Notes: a model not told the origin generated them from the sequence alone. Shown: positions 22,232 through 35,254, counted from the stretch's first letter. The stretch: DNA of 64,000 nt from Thunnus maccoyii (GCF_910596095.1 NC_056540.1:16456501-16520500), one strand, 5' to 3'. A program made the numbers and translations.

Positions 22232-24607
22232 ATGTCTTCAATTAAGAGGAATCCTGTGGTAGCATACGTGTTATTTGTGCTGCTGGAATGTTACTGGGAA
22301 GCTGTGTCCGGACAGCTCTCCTACTCCATATCAGAAGAGGTGAATACAGGGACTTCTGTGGGAAATATAGCCAAGGATCTAAACCTCAGTGTAAATGATC
22401 TGGAGTCTCGCATGTTTCAGATTGTTACCGGATCAAAGAGAAAATTTTTCGAGGTGAATCTCCAGACTGGTATTCTCTTTGTCAATGATAGAATAGACAG
22501 AGAGGAGCTCTGTGCGAAGGCAACAAAATGCACAATAAGCGTAGAGGCTGTGATAAATTCTCCATTAAAGCTTTATCGTTTAGAAATAAACATTCTAGAT
22601 GCTAATGATAATTATCCGTCTTTCAGTACTAATTCGCAAAGTATTGAAATACCAGAAAGCACATTACCGGGGGCCACATTTCTTGTGCTATCAGCCTATG
22701 ATGCCGACGCAGGGAAAAATGGTATTAGTACATACAAGCTAAATCCAAATGACCATTTTTCATTAGCAGTGAACAAAAGAGACAGTGTGTCTGCTGAGCT
22801 CGTCCTCCAGAAACCTTTAGACCGAGAAAAACAGCCGGTAATTAAACTTATATTGACTGCTGTCGATGGTGGGACACCTCCGAAATCTGGAACATCAGAA
22901 ATAATAATCAGTGTCTTAGACATCAATGATAACATCCCAGTATTTACCAAATCATTGTATAAAACAAGTATTACTGAAAATGTACCTCTCGGTGCTCCAG
23001 TCATAACAGTAACGGCATCAGACGCTGATGACGGGCCAAACGGGGAGATTTCATATTCACTGAGCAGCAAAGATCAAGACCATGTTTTGGAAATTTTTGA
23101 AATTGATGAACACACAGGTTTGTTGACAGTTAAGGGGATGATTGACTTTGAAGAGCACCCAGCTTTTGAAATCCGCGTGACAGCTAGTGATAAAGGCTCC
23201 CCTCCAATGGCAGCACAGTGCAAAGTATTAATAGAGATAGTGGATTTAAATGACAATGCCCCAGAAATATTTGTAACATCGCTGATTAACACAGTGAAAG
23301 AGGACGCAAAAATCGGTACTGCTGTTGCACTTGTCTCTGTACTGGACAGAGATGGAGGTAAAAATGGAGTTGTTCATTGTGATATTAAAAATGATAGCGC
23401 CTTTAAATTGGAAACAAATTACAAAAACTACTATTCTTTGGTAGTAGACGGACAGCTAGACAGAGAGAGTTCTTCACATTATAATATAACGATCACAGCT
23501 ACAGATGATGGGATCCCTGCTCTCACGAGCACCAGAGACCTAACTGTTTATATTTCGGATGTCAATGACAACTCGCCTCGTTTTTCAGACACTTTGGTCA
23601 ATGTTTCGTTGAAAGAGAACAGTCCGGTTAGAGCTGTTCTCACAAGAGTATCTGCAGTTGATGCAGACACTGACCAAAATGCCCAGGTGAGTTATTCAAT
23701 TGTCGAAATTAACAGTAATTCATTGCCGTTATCTACGATGGTGAATATCAACTCAGAGACTGGAGATATAATCAATCTGCAGTCTTTTAACTTTGAGGAG
23801 TTAAAAATGTTTCAGTTTAAAGTTCAGGCCACAGACTCTGGTGTTCCTCCGCTCAGCAGCAACGTGACTGTGAACGTTTTTATTCTGGATGAGAATGACA
23901 ACAGTCCTGCTATTCTGGCGCCCTATTCTGAGCACGGCTCCGTTAACAGTGAGAGCATCCCCTATTCTGCTGAAGCGGGCTACTTTGTGGCAAAGATCAG
24001 GGCTGTAGACGCAGACTCTGGATACAATGCGCTGCTTTCTTATCACCTGTCTGAGCCCAAAGGAAACAACCTCTTCCGGATCGGAACCAGCACCGGGGAA
24101 ATCAGGACTAAGAGGAGAATGAGTGACAATGACCTGAAAATTCACCCCCTGGTGGTGTTGGTTTCTGATAACGGAGAACCCTCCCTGTCAGCTACTGTGT
24201 CTATTGATGTGGTGGTGGTTGAAAGCACAGCTGACATCCAGACTCCGTTCAGACATGTGCCTTCGAAGGAGGAGAGCTTCTCTGATTTAAACCTTTACCT
24301 GCTGATCGCCATTGTGTCGGTGTCAGCGATCTTTTTGCTGAGCCTCATCAGTTTAATAGCTGTCAAATGTCACAGGACAGACGGCAGTTTCGGCAAGTAT
24401 GGCGCCCCAATGATCACCACCCACCCTGACGGGAGCTGGTCCTACTCTAAAGCTACTCAGCAGTATGACGTGTGTTTCAGCTCAGACACACTCAAGAGTG
24501 ACATGGTGGTTTTCCCCGCACCGTTTCCACCTGTAGATGGAGAGCTAATCAGTATTAACGGAGGAGACACTTTTACCAGGACTCAGACTTTACCTAACAA
24601 AGAAAAG
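22232..24607 (+). CDS. pcdha: V7: clustered protocadherin (alpha-type) variable exon
   Basis: 792 residues. Signal peptide [10 protein letters not shown]... ends EAVSG, then [10 protein letters not shown]. Linkers DANDN, DINDN, DLNDN, DVNDN, DENDN; EC1 loop CAKATKC. EC3 reads [10 protein letters not shown] and so lacks the NAT sequon of V2-V6. EC5 is divergent ([19 protein letters not shown]) up to the common 3' block. The juxtamembrane segment reads [11 protein letters not shown], and the tail PVDGEL...LPNKEK, shared with V9, V11 and V12. Ends AAAAG|GTAAG. Confidence 0.93.
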
Positions 24608-24846
24608 GTAAGGACATAGTTACATTAAGAACTTATTATTGCAATTTTTCTATGTTGAGAATTGGAGGTGTCCTTTTTAAAGTCACTTAAATGGGTTTGT
24701 GCTATGTAGCTGACAAGAAAATTTGAACTTCTGTTCGGGTTAAAATAGAAATTATATCAAGTATAACATGAGTAGAAACTAGCCTGCTGTGCATTTATTG
24801 ATGGTTTCTCATTTGTTAACTACCTATTTGGTATTGTAACGTGTGA

Positions 24847-24867
24847 GTCGCTATCCATGGTGCTGAA
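24847..24867 (-). promoter_or_regulatory. RE1/NRSE-like element
   Basis: The minus strand reads TTCAGCACCATGGATAGCG: one change (C to T) in the second half-site. The same variant is found at 31583 and 42297. Confidence 0.65.
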
Positions 24868-25354
24868 CGCAAGTTTGAGAATGTGTGGTCCCGGCATGTT
24901 TTAAACAGTGTTTTCTCCCTCTGCCTTTTGGATTGAAAAGAAACTAGATTTAGACAATTATACGGTTTTAGGTGATTTTTTACACACGTGTATTCTCTCA
25001 ATTTTTAGCATTTTTGGAGGATTTATCTACGTCTCCCTCGTCTACATATTGCTTCTGCATTTACTGAAAAAAAGAGTGTTTGTGACGGGCTTTTGTTTGT
25101 GTGCTTTGTGTGTGCTATACTGATCTGGATTTGTATTTGCATTTTCTTCAGTTTAAAAACTATCTGACTCATTGTAGAAGCATGGTGGAGAGTAAATGAA
25201 ATAGCTGAAAAACAATAAATAGATGAATATAACACGGGGTCTTATTGGCCATACGTTTCCCTCAGATTTGGTCAAATGTTTTCTAGGGAAATTAATGCGG
25301 GGATCTTTGTAATATTGTTTTGTGTTTGACGTCGAATGCAGTTCTTGCAAGTGT

Positions 25355-25464
25355 CCACATGGGGACATTGTAGACCATCACATTTGAGCTTCCTCTTTGG
25401 TGGCTCGGGGCTCCTCCCAGATTCAGAGGATGATTATTTTTCTCAGGCGACTGAAACAAAGAGA
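25355..25464 (+). promoter_or_regulatory. V8 promoter: CTCF-like CSE, CTCCTCCC box, ACAAAGAGAC block
   Basis: CSE 25355-25376 (CCACATGGGGACATTGTAGA + CC), CTCCTCCCAG 25411-25420, CTGAAACAAAGAGAC ending 25465; the left arm of the palindrome is lost. The CSE start is 270 bp before the ATG. Confidence 0.75.
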
Positions 25465-25624
25465 CTTGGACGGTGAAAGAGGACGGTACCACGACGATTT
25501 TCGTGTGGTAGTTTAAATATGCTGACACATTTAATTCGTGTATTTTCTCACTGAGATCCAGTTCTTCGTTTCTGGGCGTTATTGGTCGGATATCTCTCTA
25601 TGTTTTCTCTCGATGTATGGAATA

Positions 25625-28003
25625 ATGCCTTTACCAAGCAGAACGAGCTCTGTGTGGATATATCTCTTGTTCGTGCTGCTGGATTGTTATTTGGAAGCGG
25701 TGTCTGGGCAGCTCTCTTACTCAGTCTCAGAGGAGGTAAACGTGGGGACTTCTGTCGGAAATATCGCCAAAGATTTGAACCTCAATGTCCAGGATTTGGA
25801 GTCTCGCATGTTTCAGATCGTTGCTGGATCAAAGAGAAAATATTTCGAGGTAAACCTAAAGACTGGTGTCCTCTACGTAAATGAGAGAATAGATCGAGAG
25901 GAACTCTGTGGCGATCAGCCTAAATGTTCCCTCAGCGTAGAAGCAGTTATTAATAACCCATTAAAACTGTACCGTATTGAAATTACAATTTTAGACGTGA
26001 ATGATAATTCCCCAACATTTCTCAGCACGTCACAATTAATGAACATTAGTGAGAACACGGCAGCAGGAGCAAAATTTCCTCTGCATCCAGCTCATGATGC
26101 AGACGTCGGTAAAAATACTGTGAATACCTACAAGCTTAGCCAAAACGAACACTTCTCTCTTGATACACATAAAGGAGAGAGTGTAACTCCAGGATTACTG
26201 CTTCAGAGGGTTTTAGACAGAGAAACACAGCCTGTGATTCGACTCACGTTGACTGCTATTGATGGAGGAACTCCTTCTAAATCTGGCACTATGGTCATTA
26301 TAATTAATGTCTTGGACAGTAATGATAATGCTCCCATATTCAGTAAAACACTATACAAAGCCAGTGTATATGAGAATGTCAAGATAGGAACATCAATAAT
26401 TACTTTAAATGCTACTGATTTAGATGCAGGCCAAAATGGACAAGTCTTTTATTCATTCAGTGAAGTAGGTAGAGGGAAACAAACTGATCTGTTTGCTATA
26501 GATGAAAAAACTGGGACTGTAACAAATAAAAAGGATATTAACTTTGAAGAGAACAATGCATTTGAGATTCAAGTTCAAGCCAGTGATGGAGCTTCTTCTC
26601 CTCTGACCTCACACGCCAAATTATTGATTGAGGTTTTAGATGTCAATGACAATGCCCCAGAAATTTTGGTTACATCACTGTTAAACACAGTGAAAGAGGA
26701 TGCGTCTATTGGCAGTGCAATTGCACTAGTTTCAGTATTTGATAAAGACGGAGGTAAAAATGGCATGGTGCAGGCTAAAATTTCCAATAATGTACCTTTT
26801 AAATTAGAGTCTAATTATAAGAATTACTATTCACTGGTGGTGGATGGTCCTCTTGACCGAGAGAGTGTATCATTATACAATATCAGCATCACTGCAATTG
26901 ACGAAGGCAGCCCACCACTCTCCAGCACTAGTGTTATTCATGTACACATATCAGATGTAAATGATAACAAACCTCTCTTCACAGAAAGCATAATCAATGT
27001 CTATGTGAAAGAGAACAGTCCAGTAGGGGCAGTTATAAAAACAGTGTCAGCAATTGATGCTGACATCGATCAAAACGGTCATGTGAGCTATTCATTTTTA
27101 CCTGACAACAGCAACTCGTTGCCACTTTCTACCATGGTAAACATCAATTCAGAGACTGGAGACATAATCAGTTTGCAGTCATTTAATTTTGAGGAGTTGA
27201 AAACGTTTCAATTTAAAGTTCAGGCCACAGACTCTGGTGTTCCTCCGCTCAGCAGCAATGTGACTGTGAACGTTTTTATTCTGGATGAGAATGACAACAG
27301 TCCTGCTATTCTGGCGCCCTATTCTGAGCATGGCTCCGTTAACAGTGAGAGCATCCCCTATTCTGCTGAAGCGGGCTACTTTGTGGCAAAGATCAGGGCT
27401 GTAGACGCAGACTCTGGATACAACGCACTGCTTTCTTATCACCTGTCTGAGCCCAAAGGAAACAACCTCTTCCGGATCGGAACCAGCACCGGGGAAATCA
27501 GGACTAGGAGGAGAATGAGTGACAATGACCTGAAAACTCACCCCTTGGTGGTGTTGGTTTCTGATAACGGAGAACCCTCCCTGTCAGCTACTGTGTCTAT
27601 TGATGTGGTGGTGGTTGAAAGTACAGCTGACATTCAGACTCCGTTTAGACATGTGCCTGTGAAGGAGGAGAGCTTCTCTGATTTAAACCTGTATCTGCTG
27701 ATCGCCATTGTGTCGGTGTCAGCGATCTTTCTTCTGAGCCTCATCAGTTTAATAGCTGTCAAATGTCACAGGACAGACGGCAGTTTCGGCAGGTATGGCG
27801 CTCCAATGATCACCACCCACCCTGACGGGAGCTGGTCTTACTCTAAAGCTACTCAGCAGTATGACGTGTGTTTCAGTTCAGACACACTGAAGAGTGACAT
27901 GGTGGTTTTCCCCGCACAATTTCCACCTGTAGATGCGGAACTGATCAGTATTAACGGAGGAGACACTTTTACCAGGACTCAGACTTTACCCAGTAAAGAA
28001 AAG
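25625..28003 (+). CDS. pcdha: V8: clustered protocadherin (alpha-type) variable exon
   Basis: 793 residues from the ATG at 25625 ([10 protein letters not shown]); another in-frame ATG lies 12 bases upstream (25613) and could be used. Signal peptide ends EAVSG. Linkers DVNDN, DSNDN, DVNDN, DVNDN, DENDN; EC1 loop CGDQPKC. EC3 is of a distinct kind shared with V10 and V13: [31 protein letters not shown], and [12 protein letters not shown] in place of the [10 protein letters not shown] strand. Tail ends LPSKEK; the donor is AAAAG|GTGAG, not GTAAG. The EC6 basic stretch is [10 protein letters not shown]. Confidence 0.92.
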
Positions 28004-28532
28004 GTGAGTCCAATCAAGTGTACATACATTCCTTCTATGCTACTTTGGGGTTTCAGATCCATGCCACATTTCCAAAACACTGCAATAACTATGGCCTTTC
28101 ATTTGAAATGTTGAGAGAAAACAAATTGTGCTACACATGGTATTGCATTTTTGCAAACAAACATCTAAGTTGCATATACTTACTTTTAGATTAAAAGAAC
28201 ATTGCTCGTATTAGTTAATACTGTATTTCTTGCATGCTATTATAATCTGATTCCCATTTCTGAAACTGAATAATGACCTTTATTTCCCCACACAATGTAA
28301 TTTATCATGGTTATAAGTAGTAACAGTAGCTTCTAAATACTAGATATTTTGGAAACATGAACTGTTGGCACTGGCTTTCTGCTTTGAAAGTTTGGAAACA
28401 TAATCTTCTCTATCATAATCTTTCAACCCTTCTGACTACATTTTGCATCTGAGTTAATCTTACTGAGCATCTACTCTCTCCAGATGCTTTGTTTCAATCA
28501 CAGACCTATTCCAGCCTGGGAGAAAAGCGTTC

Positions 28533-28553
28533 GGTGCTGTCCGTGGTCCTGAA
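28533..28553 (-). promoter_or_regulatory. RE1/NRSE-like element
   Basis: The minus strand reads TTCAGGACCACGGACAGCA. The centre and second half are close to canonical; the first half has C to G. Confidence 0.7.
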
Positions 28554-28715
28554 ATAAGGACCAGTTTCTTAAATGAGCCTGTAATAAACAGATTCATTCG
28601 GTTTCCTGTTTTCATAAGCTTTAAAGACAGATCTATGTAACTTTGAATGAGAGGAGGAGAGTGATATCACTGAATTCGCTTTAGTAGGGCATGTAACTGC
28701 AGATATTAAAAATCA

Positions 28716-28809
28716 CCACAAGGCGACAGTGTAGACCATAACATGGAGATTTCTCTTTTCGTCTTTAATGCCCCTCCCAGAGTTCACACAGCTTAGTAAC
28801 AAAGAGACG
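28716..28809 (+). promoter_or_regulatory. V9 promoter: CTCF-like CSE, CCCTCCC box, ACAAAGAGAC block
   Basis: CSE 28716-28737 (CCACAAGGCGACAGTGTAGA + CC), a good CTCF-type core. CCCCTCCCAG 28771-28780; CTTAGTAACAAAGAGACG 28792-28809. The CSE start is 240 bp before the ATG. Confidence 0.75.
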
Positions 28810-28955
28810 TAAAACGCGAGGGTACAGTTCGACAACTGCCTTTCGAGTCCCGTCTGAAAAGAGGGGAAAAACCAACTACTATACTGTCTTCGCCTGGATT
28901 TTTTTTATAGGAACCGTCAGATCTGAATCTATGCCGTGCTTACATCGGAGGAAGT

Positions 28956-31337
28956 ATGCCTTTACCGAGCAGCAAATCCTCTGTCTGGATATATTTAATG
29001 CTTCTGATACTGGGTCGTTTCTGGCATGCAGCGTCTGCGCAGCTCTCTTATTCCGTGTCAGAGGAGGTAAATCCGGGGACATTTGTCGCAAATATCGCTA
29101 AGGATCTACACTTAAACACACAGGATTTGGAGTCCCGTATGTTCCGAATTGTTGCTGGATCAAAGAAGAAATATTTCGAGGTAAATACGAAGACAGGAAT
29201 CCTCTACGTTAGTGAGAGAATAGACAGAGAGGAGTTGTGCGCGAAAGCTGCTAAATGTACTGTAAATATAGAGGCTGTGATAAATGAGCCTCTAAAGCTG
29301 TACCGTATAGAAATTAATATTATTGACGTCAATGATCATTTTCCCTATTTCATAGCGAAGTCACAGAGTATAGACATTGCTGAAAGCACGTTGCCTGGGA
29401 TAAAATTTCCCCTACTGCAAGCTTACGATGCAGATGTAGGAAAGAATGCCATAAACACATACAAGCTCAACACTAATGAGCATTTCTCATTGGCAATAAG
29501 TAAATCGGGAGAGAGTATTTCCACTGAGCTGGTGTTACAGAAACCGTTAGACCGAGAAAAAGAGCCTATGATAACGCTTACTTTAACAGCGTTAGACGAT
29601 GGAAGTCCACCAAAGTCTGGAACATCAGATATCATAATTCATGTTTTGGATAATAACGATAACACGCCGGTGTTTGCAAAGTCACTGTACAAAACGCGTG
29701 TATATGAGAATGTGCCTATCGGTACCACTCTTTTGACTTTAAATGCTACAGACGCAGACGAAGGGACAAACAAAGAAATCGTATATACACTTAGCACACA
29801 GGAACAAGACCGCATACTGCAGATTTTTAAAATCGACCCAAACACAGGCACACTGACAGTTGAAGGAAATGTAGATTTTGAAGAAAATCCTGCATTTGAG
29901 ATTCGTGCACAGGCGAGCGATAAAGGTACACCTCCGATGTCTGCTCATTGTAAAGTGCTGGTAGAAGTGGTGGACCTAAACGATAACGCTCCTCAGATCA
30001 CTGTGACGTCATTGTTGAACGCGGTGAAAGAGGACGCTAAAATAGGTACTGCTGTTGCACTTGTCACTGTGATGGACAAGGACGGAGGAAAGAATGGTGA
30101 AGTGCATTGCACAATAGATGGAAAGACGCCATTTAAATTAGAAAATAACTATAAAAACTATTATTCGTTAGTAGTCGATGGGCCGCTAGACCGGGAGAGT
30201 ATCTCTCACTATAATGTCACCGTAATAGCAAGAGATGAAGGCAACCCACCTCTCTCCAACACCAGTATTATTGTTATTCACGTTTCCGATGTCAATGATA
30301 ACGCACCTCAGTTCTCAGCTCCTGTCATTAATATTTATGTAAGGGAGAACAGCCCAGTAGGAGCAGTTCTCAAAACAGTATCCGCGCTTGATGCTGACAT
30401 GAATGAAAATGGCCAGGTGAGTTACAATTTTTTAGAAAGAAACACAAACTCTGTCCCGCTGTCTACAATGATTAACATCAACTCAGAGACTGGAGATATA
30501 GTCAGCCTGCAGTCTTTTAACTTTGAGGAGTTGAAAACGTTTCAGTTTAAAGTTCAGGCCACAGACTCTGGTGTTCCTCCGCTCAGCAGCAACGTGACTG
30601 TGAACGTTTTTATTCTGGATGAGAATGACAACAGTCCAGCTATTCTGGCGCCCTATTCTGAGCACAGCTCCGTTAACAGTGAGAGCATCCCCTATTCTGC
30701 TGAAGCGGGCTACTTTGTGGCAAAGATCAGGGCTGTCGACGCAGACTCTGGATACAATGCGCTGCTTTCTTATCACCTGTCTGAGCCCAAAGGAAACAAC
30801 CTCTTCCGGATCGGAACCAGCACCGGGGAAATCAGGACTAGGAGGAGAATGAGTGACAATGACCTGAAAACTCACCCCTTGGTGGTGTTGGTTTCTGATA
30901 ACGGAGAACCCTCCCTGTCAGCTACTGTGTCTATTGATGTGGTGGTGGTTGAAAGCACAGCTGACATCCAGACTCAGTTCAGACATGTGCCTATGAAGGA
31001 GGAGAGCTTCTCTGATTTAAACCTGTATCTGCTGATCGCCATTGTGTCGGTGTCAGCGATCTTTCTGCTGAGCCTCATCAGTTTAATAGCTGTCAAATGT
31101 CACAGGACAGACGGCAGTTTCGGCAGGTATGGTGCCCCAATGATCACCACCCACCCTGACGGGAGCTGGTCTTACTCTAAAGCTACTCAGCAGTATGACG
31201 TGTGTTTCAGCTCAGACACACTGAAGAGTGACATGGTGGTTTTCCCCGCACCGTTTCCACCTGTAGATGGAGAGCTAATCAGTATTAACGAAGGAGACAC
31301 TTTTACCAGGACTCAGACTTTACCTAATAAGGAAAAG
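28956..31337 (+). CDS. pcdha: V9: clustered protocadherin (alpha-type) variable exon
   Basis: 794 residues; signal peptide [10 protein letters not shown]... ends HAASA, then [10 protein letters not shown]. Linkers DVNDH, DNNDN, DLNDN, DVNDN, DENDN: the EC1-EC2 linker ends in His, as in V12. EC1 loop CAKAAKC. The EC4 strand has [14 protein letters not shown]. In the 3' block it reads [16 protein letters not shown] and ISINEGD where others have EHGSV, HVPVKEE and ISINGGD. Tail PVDGEL...LPNKEK; ends AAAAG|GTAAG with a following interval like those of V7 and V12. Confidence 0.93.
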
Positions 31338-31582
31338 GTAAGGACATAGTTACATTAAGAACTTATTATTGCAATTTTTCTATGTTGAGAATTGGAGGTG
31401 TCTTTTTAAAGTCACTTTAAAGGGTTTTGTGCTATGTAGCTGACAAGAAAATTAAATTTGAACTACTGTTCGAGTTAAAATAGAAATTATATCAAGTATA
31501 ACATGAGTAGAAACTAGCCTGCTGTGCATTTGTTGATGGTTTTCTCATTTGTTAACTACCTTTTTGGTATTGTAACGTGTGA

Positions 31583-31603
31583 GTCGCTATCCATGGTGCT
31601 GAA
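31583..31603 (-). promoter_or_regulatory. RE1/NRSE-like element
   Basis: The minus strand reads TTCAGCACCATGGATAGCG, identical to the V7-V8 site. Confidence 0.65.
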
Positions 31604-32090
31604 CGCAAGTTTGAGAATGTGTGGTCCCGGCATGTTTTAAACAGTGTTTTCTCCCTCTGCCTTGTGGATTGAAAAGAAACTAGATTTAGACAATTATACG
31701 GTTTTAGGTGATTTTTTACACACGTGTATTCTCTCAATTTTTAGCATTTTTGGAGGATTTATCTACGTCTCCCTCGTCTACATATTGCTTCTGCATTTAC
31801 TGAAAAAAAGAGTGTTTGTGACGGGCTTTTGTTTGTGTGCTTTGTGTGTGCTATACTGATCTGGATTTGTATTTGCATTTTCTTCAGTTTAAAAACTATC
31901 TGACTCATTGTAGAAGCATGGTGGAGAGTAAATGAAATAGCTGAAAAACAATAAATAGATGAATATAACACGGGGTCTTATTGGCCATACGTTTCCCTCA
32001 GATTTGGTCAAATGTTTTCTGGGGAAATTAATACAGGGATCTTTGTAATAATGTTTTGTGTTTGATGTCGAATGCAGTTCTTGCAAGTGT

Positions 32091-32201
32091 CCACATGGGG
32101 ACATTGTAGACCATCACATTTGAGCTTCCTCTTTGGTGGCTCGGGGCTCCTCCCAGATTCAGAGGATGATTATTTTTCTCAGGCGACTGAAACAAAGAGA
32201 C
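32091..32201 (+). promoter_or_regulatory. V10 promoter: CTCF-like CSE, CTCCTCCC box, ACAAAGAGAC block
   Basis: CSE 32091-32112, CTCCTCCCAG 32147-32156, TGAAACAAAGAGAC 32188-32201. The CSE start is 270 bp before the ATG, as in V8. Confidence 0.75.
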
Positions 32202-32360
32202 TTGGACGGTGGAAGAGGACGGTACCACGACGATTTTCGTGTGGTAGTTAAAATATGCTGACACATTTAATTCGTGTATTTTCTCACTGAGATCCAGTTC
32301 TTCGTTTCTGGGCGTTATTGGTCGGATATCTCTCTATGTTTTCTCTCGATGTATGGAATA

Positions 32361-34739
32361 ATGCCTTTACCAAGCAGAACGAGCTCTGTGTGGATATATC
32401 TCTTGTTCGTGCTGCTGGATTGTTACTTGGAAGCGGTGTCTGGGCAGCTCTCTTACTCAATCTCAGAGGAGGTAAACGTGGGGACTTCTGTCGGAAATAT
32501 CGCCAAAGATTTGAACCTCAATGTCCAGGATTTGGAGTCTCGCATGTTTCAGATCGTTGCTGGATCAAAGAGAAAATATTTCGGGGTAAACCTAAAGACT
32601 GGTGTCCTTTACGTTAATGAGAGAATAGATCGAGAGGAACTCTGTGGCGATCAGCCCAAATGTTCCCTCAGCGTAGAAGCAGTTATTAATAACCCGTTAA
32701 AATTGTACCGTATTGAAATTGTAATTTTAGATGTGAATGATAATTCCCCATCATTTCTCAGCACGTCCGATTTAATGAACATTAGTGAGAACACGGCAGC
32801 AGGAGCAAAATTTCCTCTGCATCCAGCTCATGATGCAGACGTCGGTAAGAATACTGTCAATACATACAAGCTCAGCCAAAACGAACACTTCTCCCTGGTC
32901 ACACTTAAAGGAGAGAGTGTAACTCCAGAATTACTGCTTCAGAAGGTTTTAGACAGAGAAAAACAGTCTGTAATTAAACTCACGTTGACTGCTATTGATG
33001 GAGGAAATCCTACTAAATCTGGTAGTATGACTATAATAGTAAATGTGCTGGACATTAACGATAACGCTCCCCTTTTCAGTCAAACTCTATACAAAGCCAG
33101 TGTACATGAGAATGTCAAGATAGGAACGTCGATAGTAACGTTAAATGCTACTGATTTAGATGCAGGCCAAAATGGACAAGTCTTTTATTATTTCAGTGCA
33201 GGAGGCAGAGGAAAAGAAACAAACGTTTTCGCTATAGACGAAAAAACTGGGACTGTAACAAATAAAAGGAATATCGACTTCGAAGAGAACAATGCATTTG
33301 AGATTCGAGTTCAAGCCAGTGATGGAGCGTCTTCTCCTCTGACCTCACATGCAAAATTACTAATTGAAGTTTTAGATGTCAATGACAATGCCCCAGAAAT
33401 TTCAGTTACATCACTGTTAAACACAGTGAAAGAGGATGCGTCTATTGGCACTGCAATTGCACTTGTTTCAGTATTTGATAAAGACGGAGGTAAAAATGGC
33501 ATGGTGCACACTAAAATTTCCAATAATGTACCTTTTAAATTAGAGTCAAATTATAAGAATTACTATTCATTGGTTGTGGATGGTCCTCTTGACCGAGAGA
33601 GTGTATCTCAATACAATATCAGCATCACTGCAACTGACGAAGGCAGCCCATCACTCTCTAGCACTAGTGTTATCCATGTACACATATCAGATGTAAATGA
33701 TAACAAACCTCACTTCACAGAAAGCATAATCAATGTCTATGTGAAAGAGAACAGTCCAGTAGGGGCAGTTATAAAAACAGTGTCAGCAATTGATGCTGAC
33801 ATCGATCAAAACGGTCATATGAGCTATTCATTTTTACCTGACAACAGCAATTCGTTGCCACTTTCTACCATGGTAAACATCAATTCAGAGACTGGAGACA
33901 TAATCAGTTTGCAGTCATTTAATTATGAGGAGTTGAAAACATTTCAGTTTAAAGTTCAGGCCACAGACTCTGGTGTTCCTCCGCTCAGCAGCAACGTGAC
34001 TGTGAACATTTTTATTCTGGATGAGAATGACAACAGTCCTGCTGTTCTGGCGCCCTATTCTGAGCACGGCTCCGTTAACAGTGAGAGCATCCCCTATTCT
34101 GCTGAAGCGGGCTACTTTGTGGCAAAGATCAGGGCTGTAGACGCAGACTCTGGATACAATGCGCTGCTTTCTTATCACCTGTCTGAGCCCAAAGGAAACA
34201 ACCTCTTCCGGATCGGAACCAGCACCGGGGAAATCAGGACTAGGAGGAGAATGAGTGACAATGACCTGAAAACTCACCCCTTGCTGGTGTTGGTTTCTGA
34301 TAACGGAGAACCCTCCCTGTCAGCTACTGTGTCTATTGATGTGGTGGTGGTTGAAAGTACAGCTGACATTCAGACTCCGTTTAGACATGTGCCTGTGAAG
34401 GAGGAGAGCTTCTCTGATTTAAACCTGTATCTGCTGATCGCCATTGTGTCGGTGTCAGCAATCTTTCTTCTGAGCCTCATCAGTTTAATAGCTGTCAAAT
34501 GTCACAGGACAGACGGCAGTTTCGGCAGGTACGGCGCCCCAATGATCACCACCCACCCTGACGGGAGCTGGTCTTACTCTAAAGCTACTCAGCAGTATGA
34601 CGTGTGTTTCAGCTCAGACACACTCAAGAGTGACATGGTGGTTTTTCCCGCGCCGTTTCCACCTGTAGATGCGGAGCTGATCAGTATTAATGGAGGAGAC
34701 ACTTTTACCAGGACTCAGACTTTACCCACTAAAGAAAAG
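32361..34739 (+). CDS. pcdha: V10: clustered protocadherin (alpha-type) variable exon
   Basis: 793 residues from ATG 32361 ([10 protein letters not shown]), with the same possible upstream ATG as V8 (32349). Close relative of V8 and V13: EC1 loop CGDQPKC, EC3 with [21 protein letters not shown] and [11 protein letters not shown]. Linkers DVNDN, DINDN, DVNDN, DVNDN, DENDN. It differs from V8 in EC2 ([15 protein letters not shown]) and EC3 ([15 protein letters not shown]), the domains that mostly set recognition specificity. SFNYEELK replaces SFNFEELK at the start of the common block, as in V13. Tail ends LPTKEK at AAAAG|GTAAG. Confidence 0.92.
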
Positions 34740-35254
34740 GTAAGATCATACAAAGTCGATATGTTAATCATTTGCTTTAGTTCTTTGATTTGCGATATTA
34801 TCTCTTACACTGCAACGTAAAGAGGATTGTCATGTGCTTAATTTTATGTTGGGAATCAGGCTGTTTCTATGCATCTGTAGAATTCATTCACGTCGCAGTT
34901 CTTATAGTCAAAGTTATTGCTGAATAACTTTTGAGAATGTTCCTTCCCGTAAACAGTCTCATCACATTTTAATGTGAAATAAACCCCGTAGTTTCATGAT
35001 TTGATTTTTGTAAAGCTCAAGTCTAGAGGGCAACGTTGTCTTTCGTGTTGCTGACTTTGACGAGTCGGCCGTTCTACAACTAAGTGTAATTTGCGTAAAA
35101 ACGAGCTAGATACTTCTTGTCGCTTCAACTTAAAAATATAATTTGAAGTGATCTTATTCGGTCCTGTTGCTTTGCAAACATTGAGATAAAATCTATTTTG
35201 TAAAGAATTGTAGGAATATTCACTACTTTTCATCTGTGATACCGCACACAAAAT

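Larger units (their letters stand above)
24608..25624. other. Interval V7-V8
   Basis: Nearly identical to V9-V10 and V12-V13 from the splice donor to the next leader. Holds an RE1-like site (24847-24867) and the V8 promoter (25355-25464). No gene seen. Confidence 0.7.
28004..28955. other. Interval V8-V9
   Basis: Mostly unique sequence. Holds an RE1-like site (28533-28553) only 183 bp before the V9 CSE, and the V9 promoter (28716-28809). Nothing else recognised. Confidence 0.65.
31338..32360. other. Interval V9-V10
   Basis: Near copy of V7-V8. Holds an RE1-like site (31583-31603) and the V10 promoter (32091-32201), with the same 508-bp spacing between them as in V7-V8. No gene seen. Confidence 0.7.

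Noticed and set aside
24816-25235. Small conserved frames in the V7-V8 and V9-V10 intervals
   Set aside because: They are identical only because the intervals are recent duplicates; the V12-V13 copy breaks them by indels, and there is no recognisable domain.
25538-25624. N-terminal extensions of V5, V6, V8, V10, V11, V12 and V16 from non-ATG codons
   Set aside because: They start with GTG or TTG (apart from the near-by ATGs noted for V8, V10 and V12), do not match between relatives as signal peptides, and would place polar sequence before the signal peptide.
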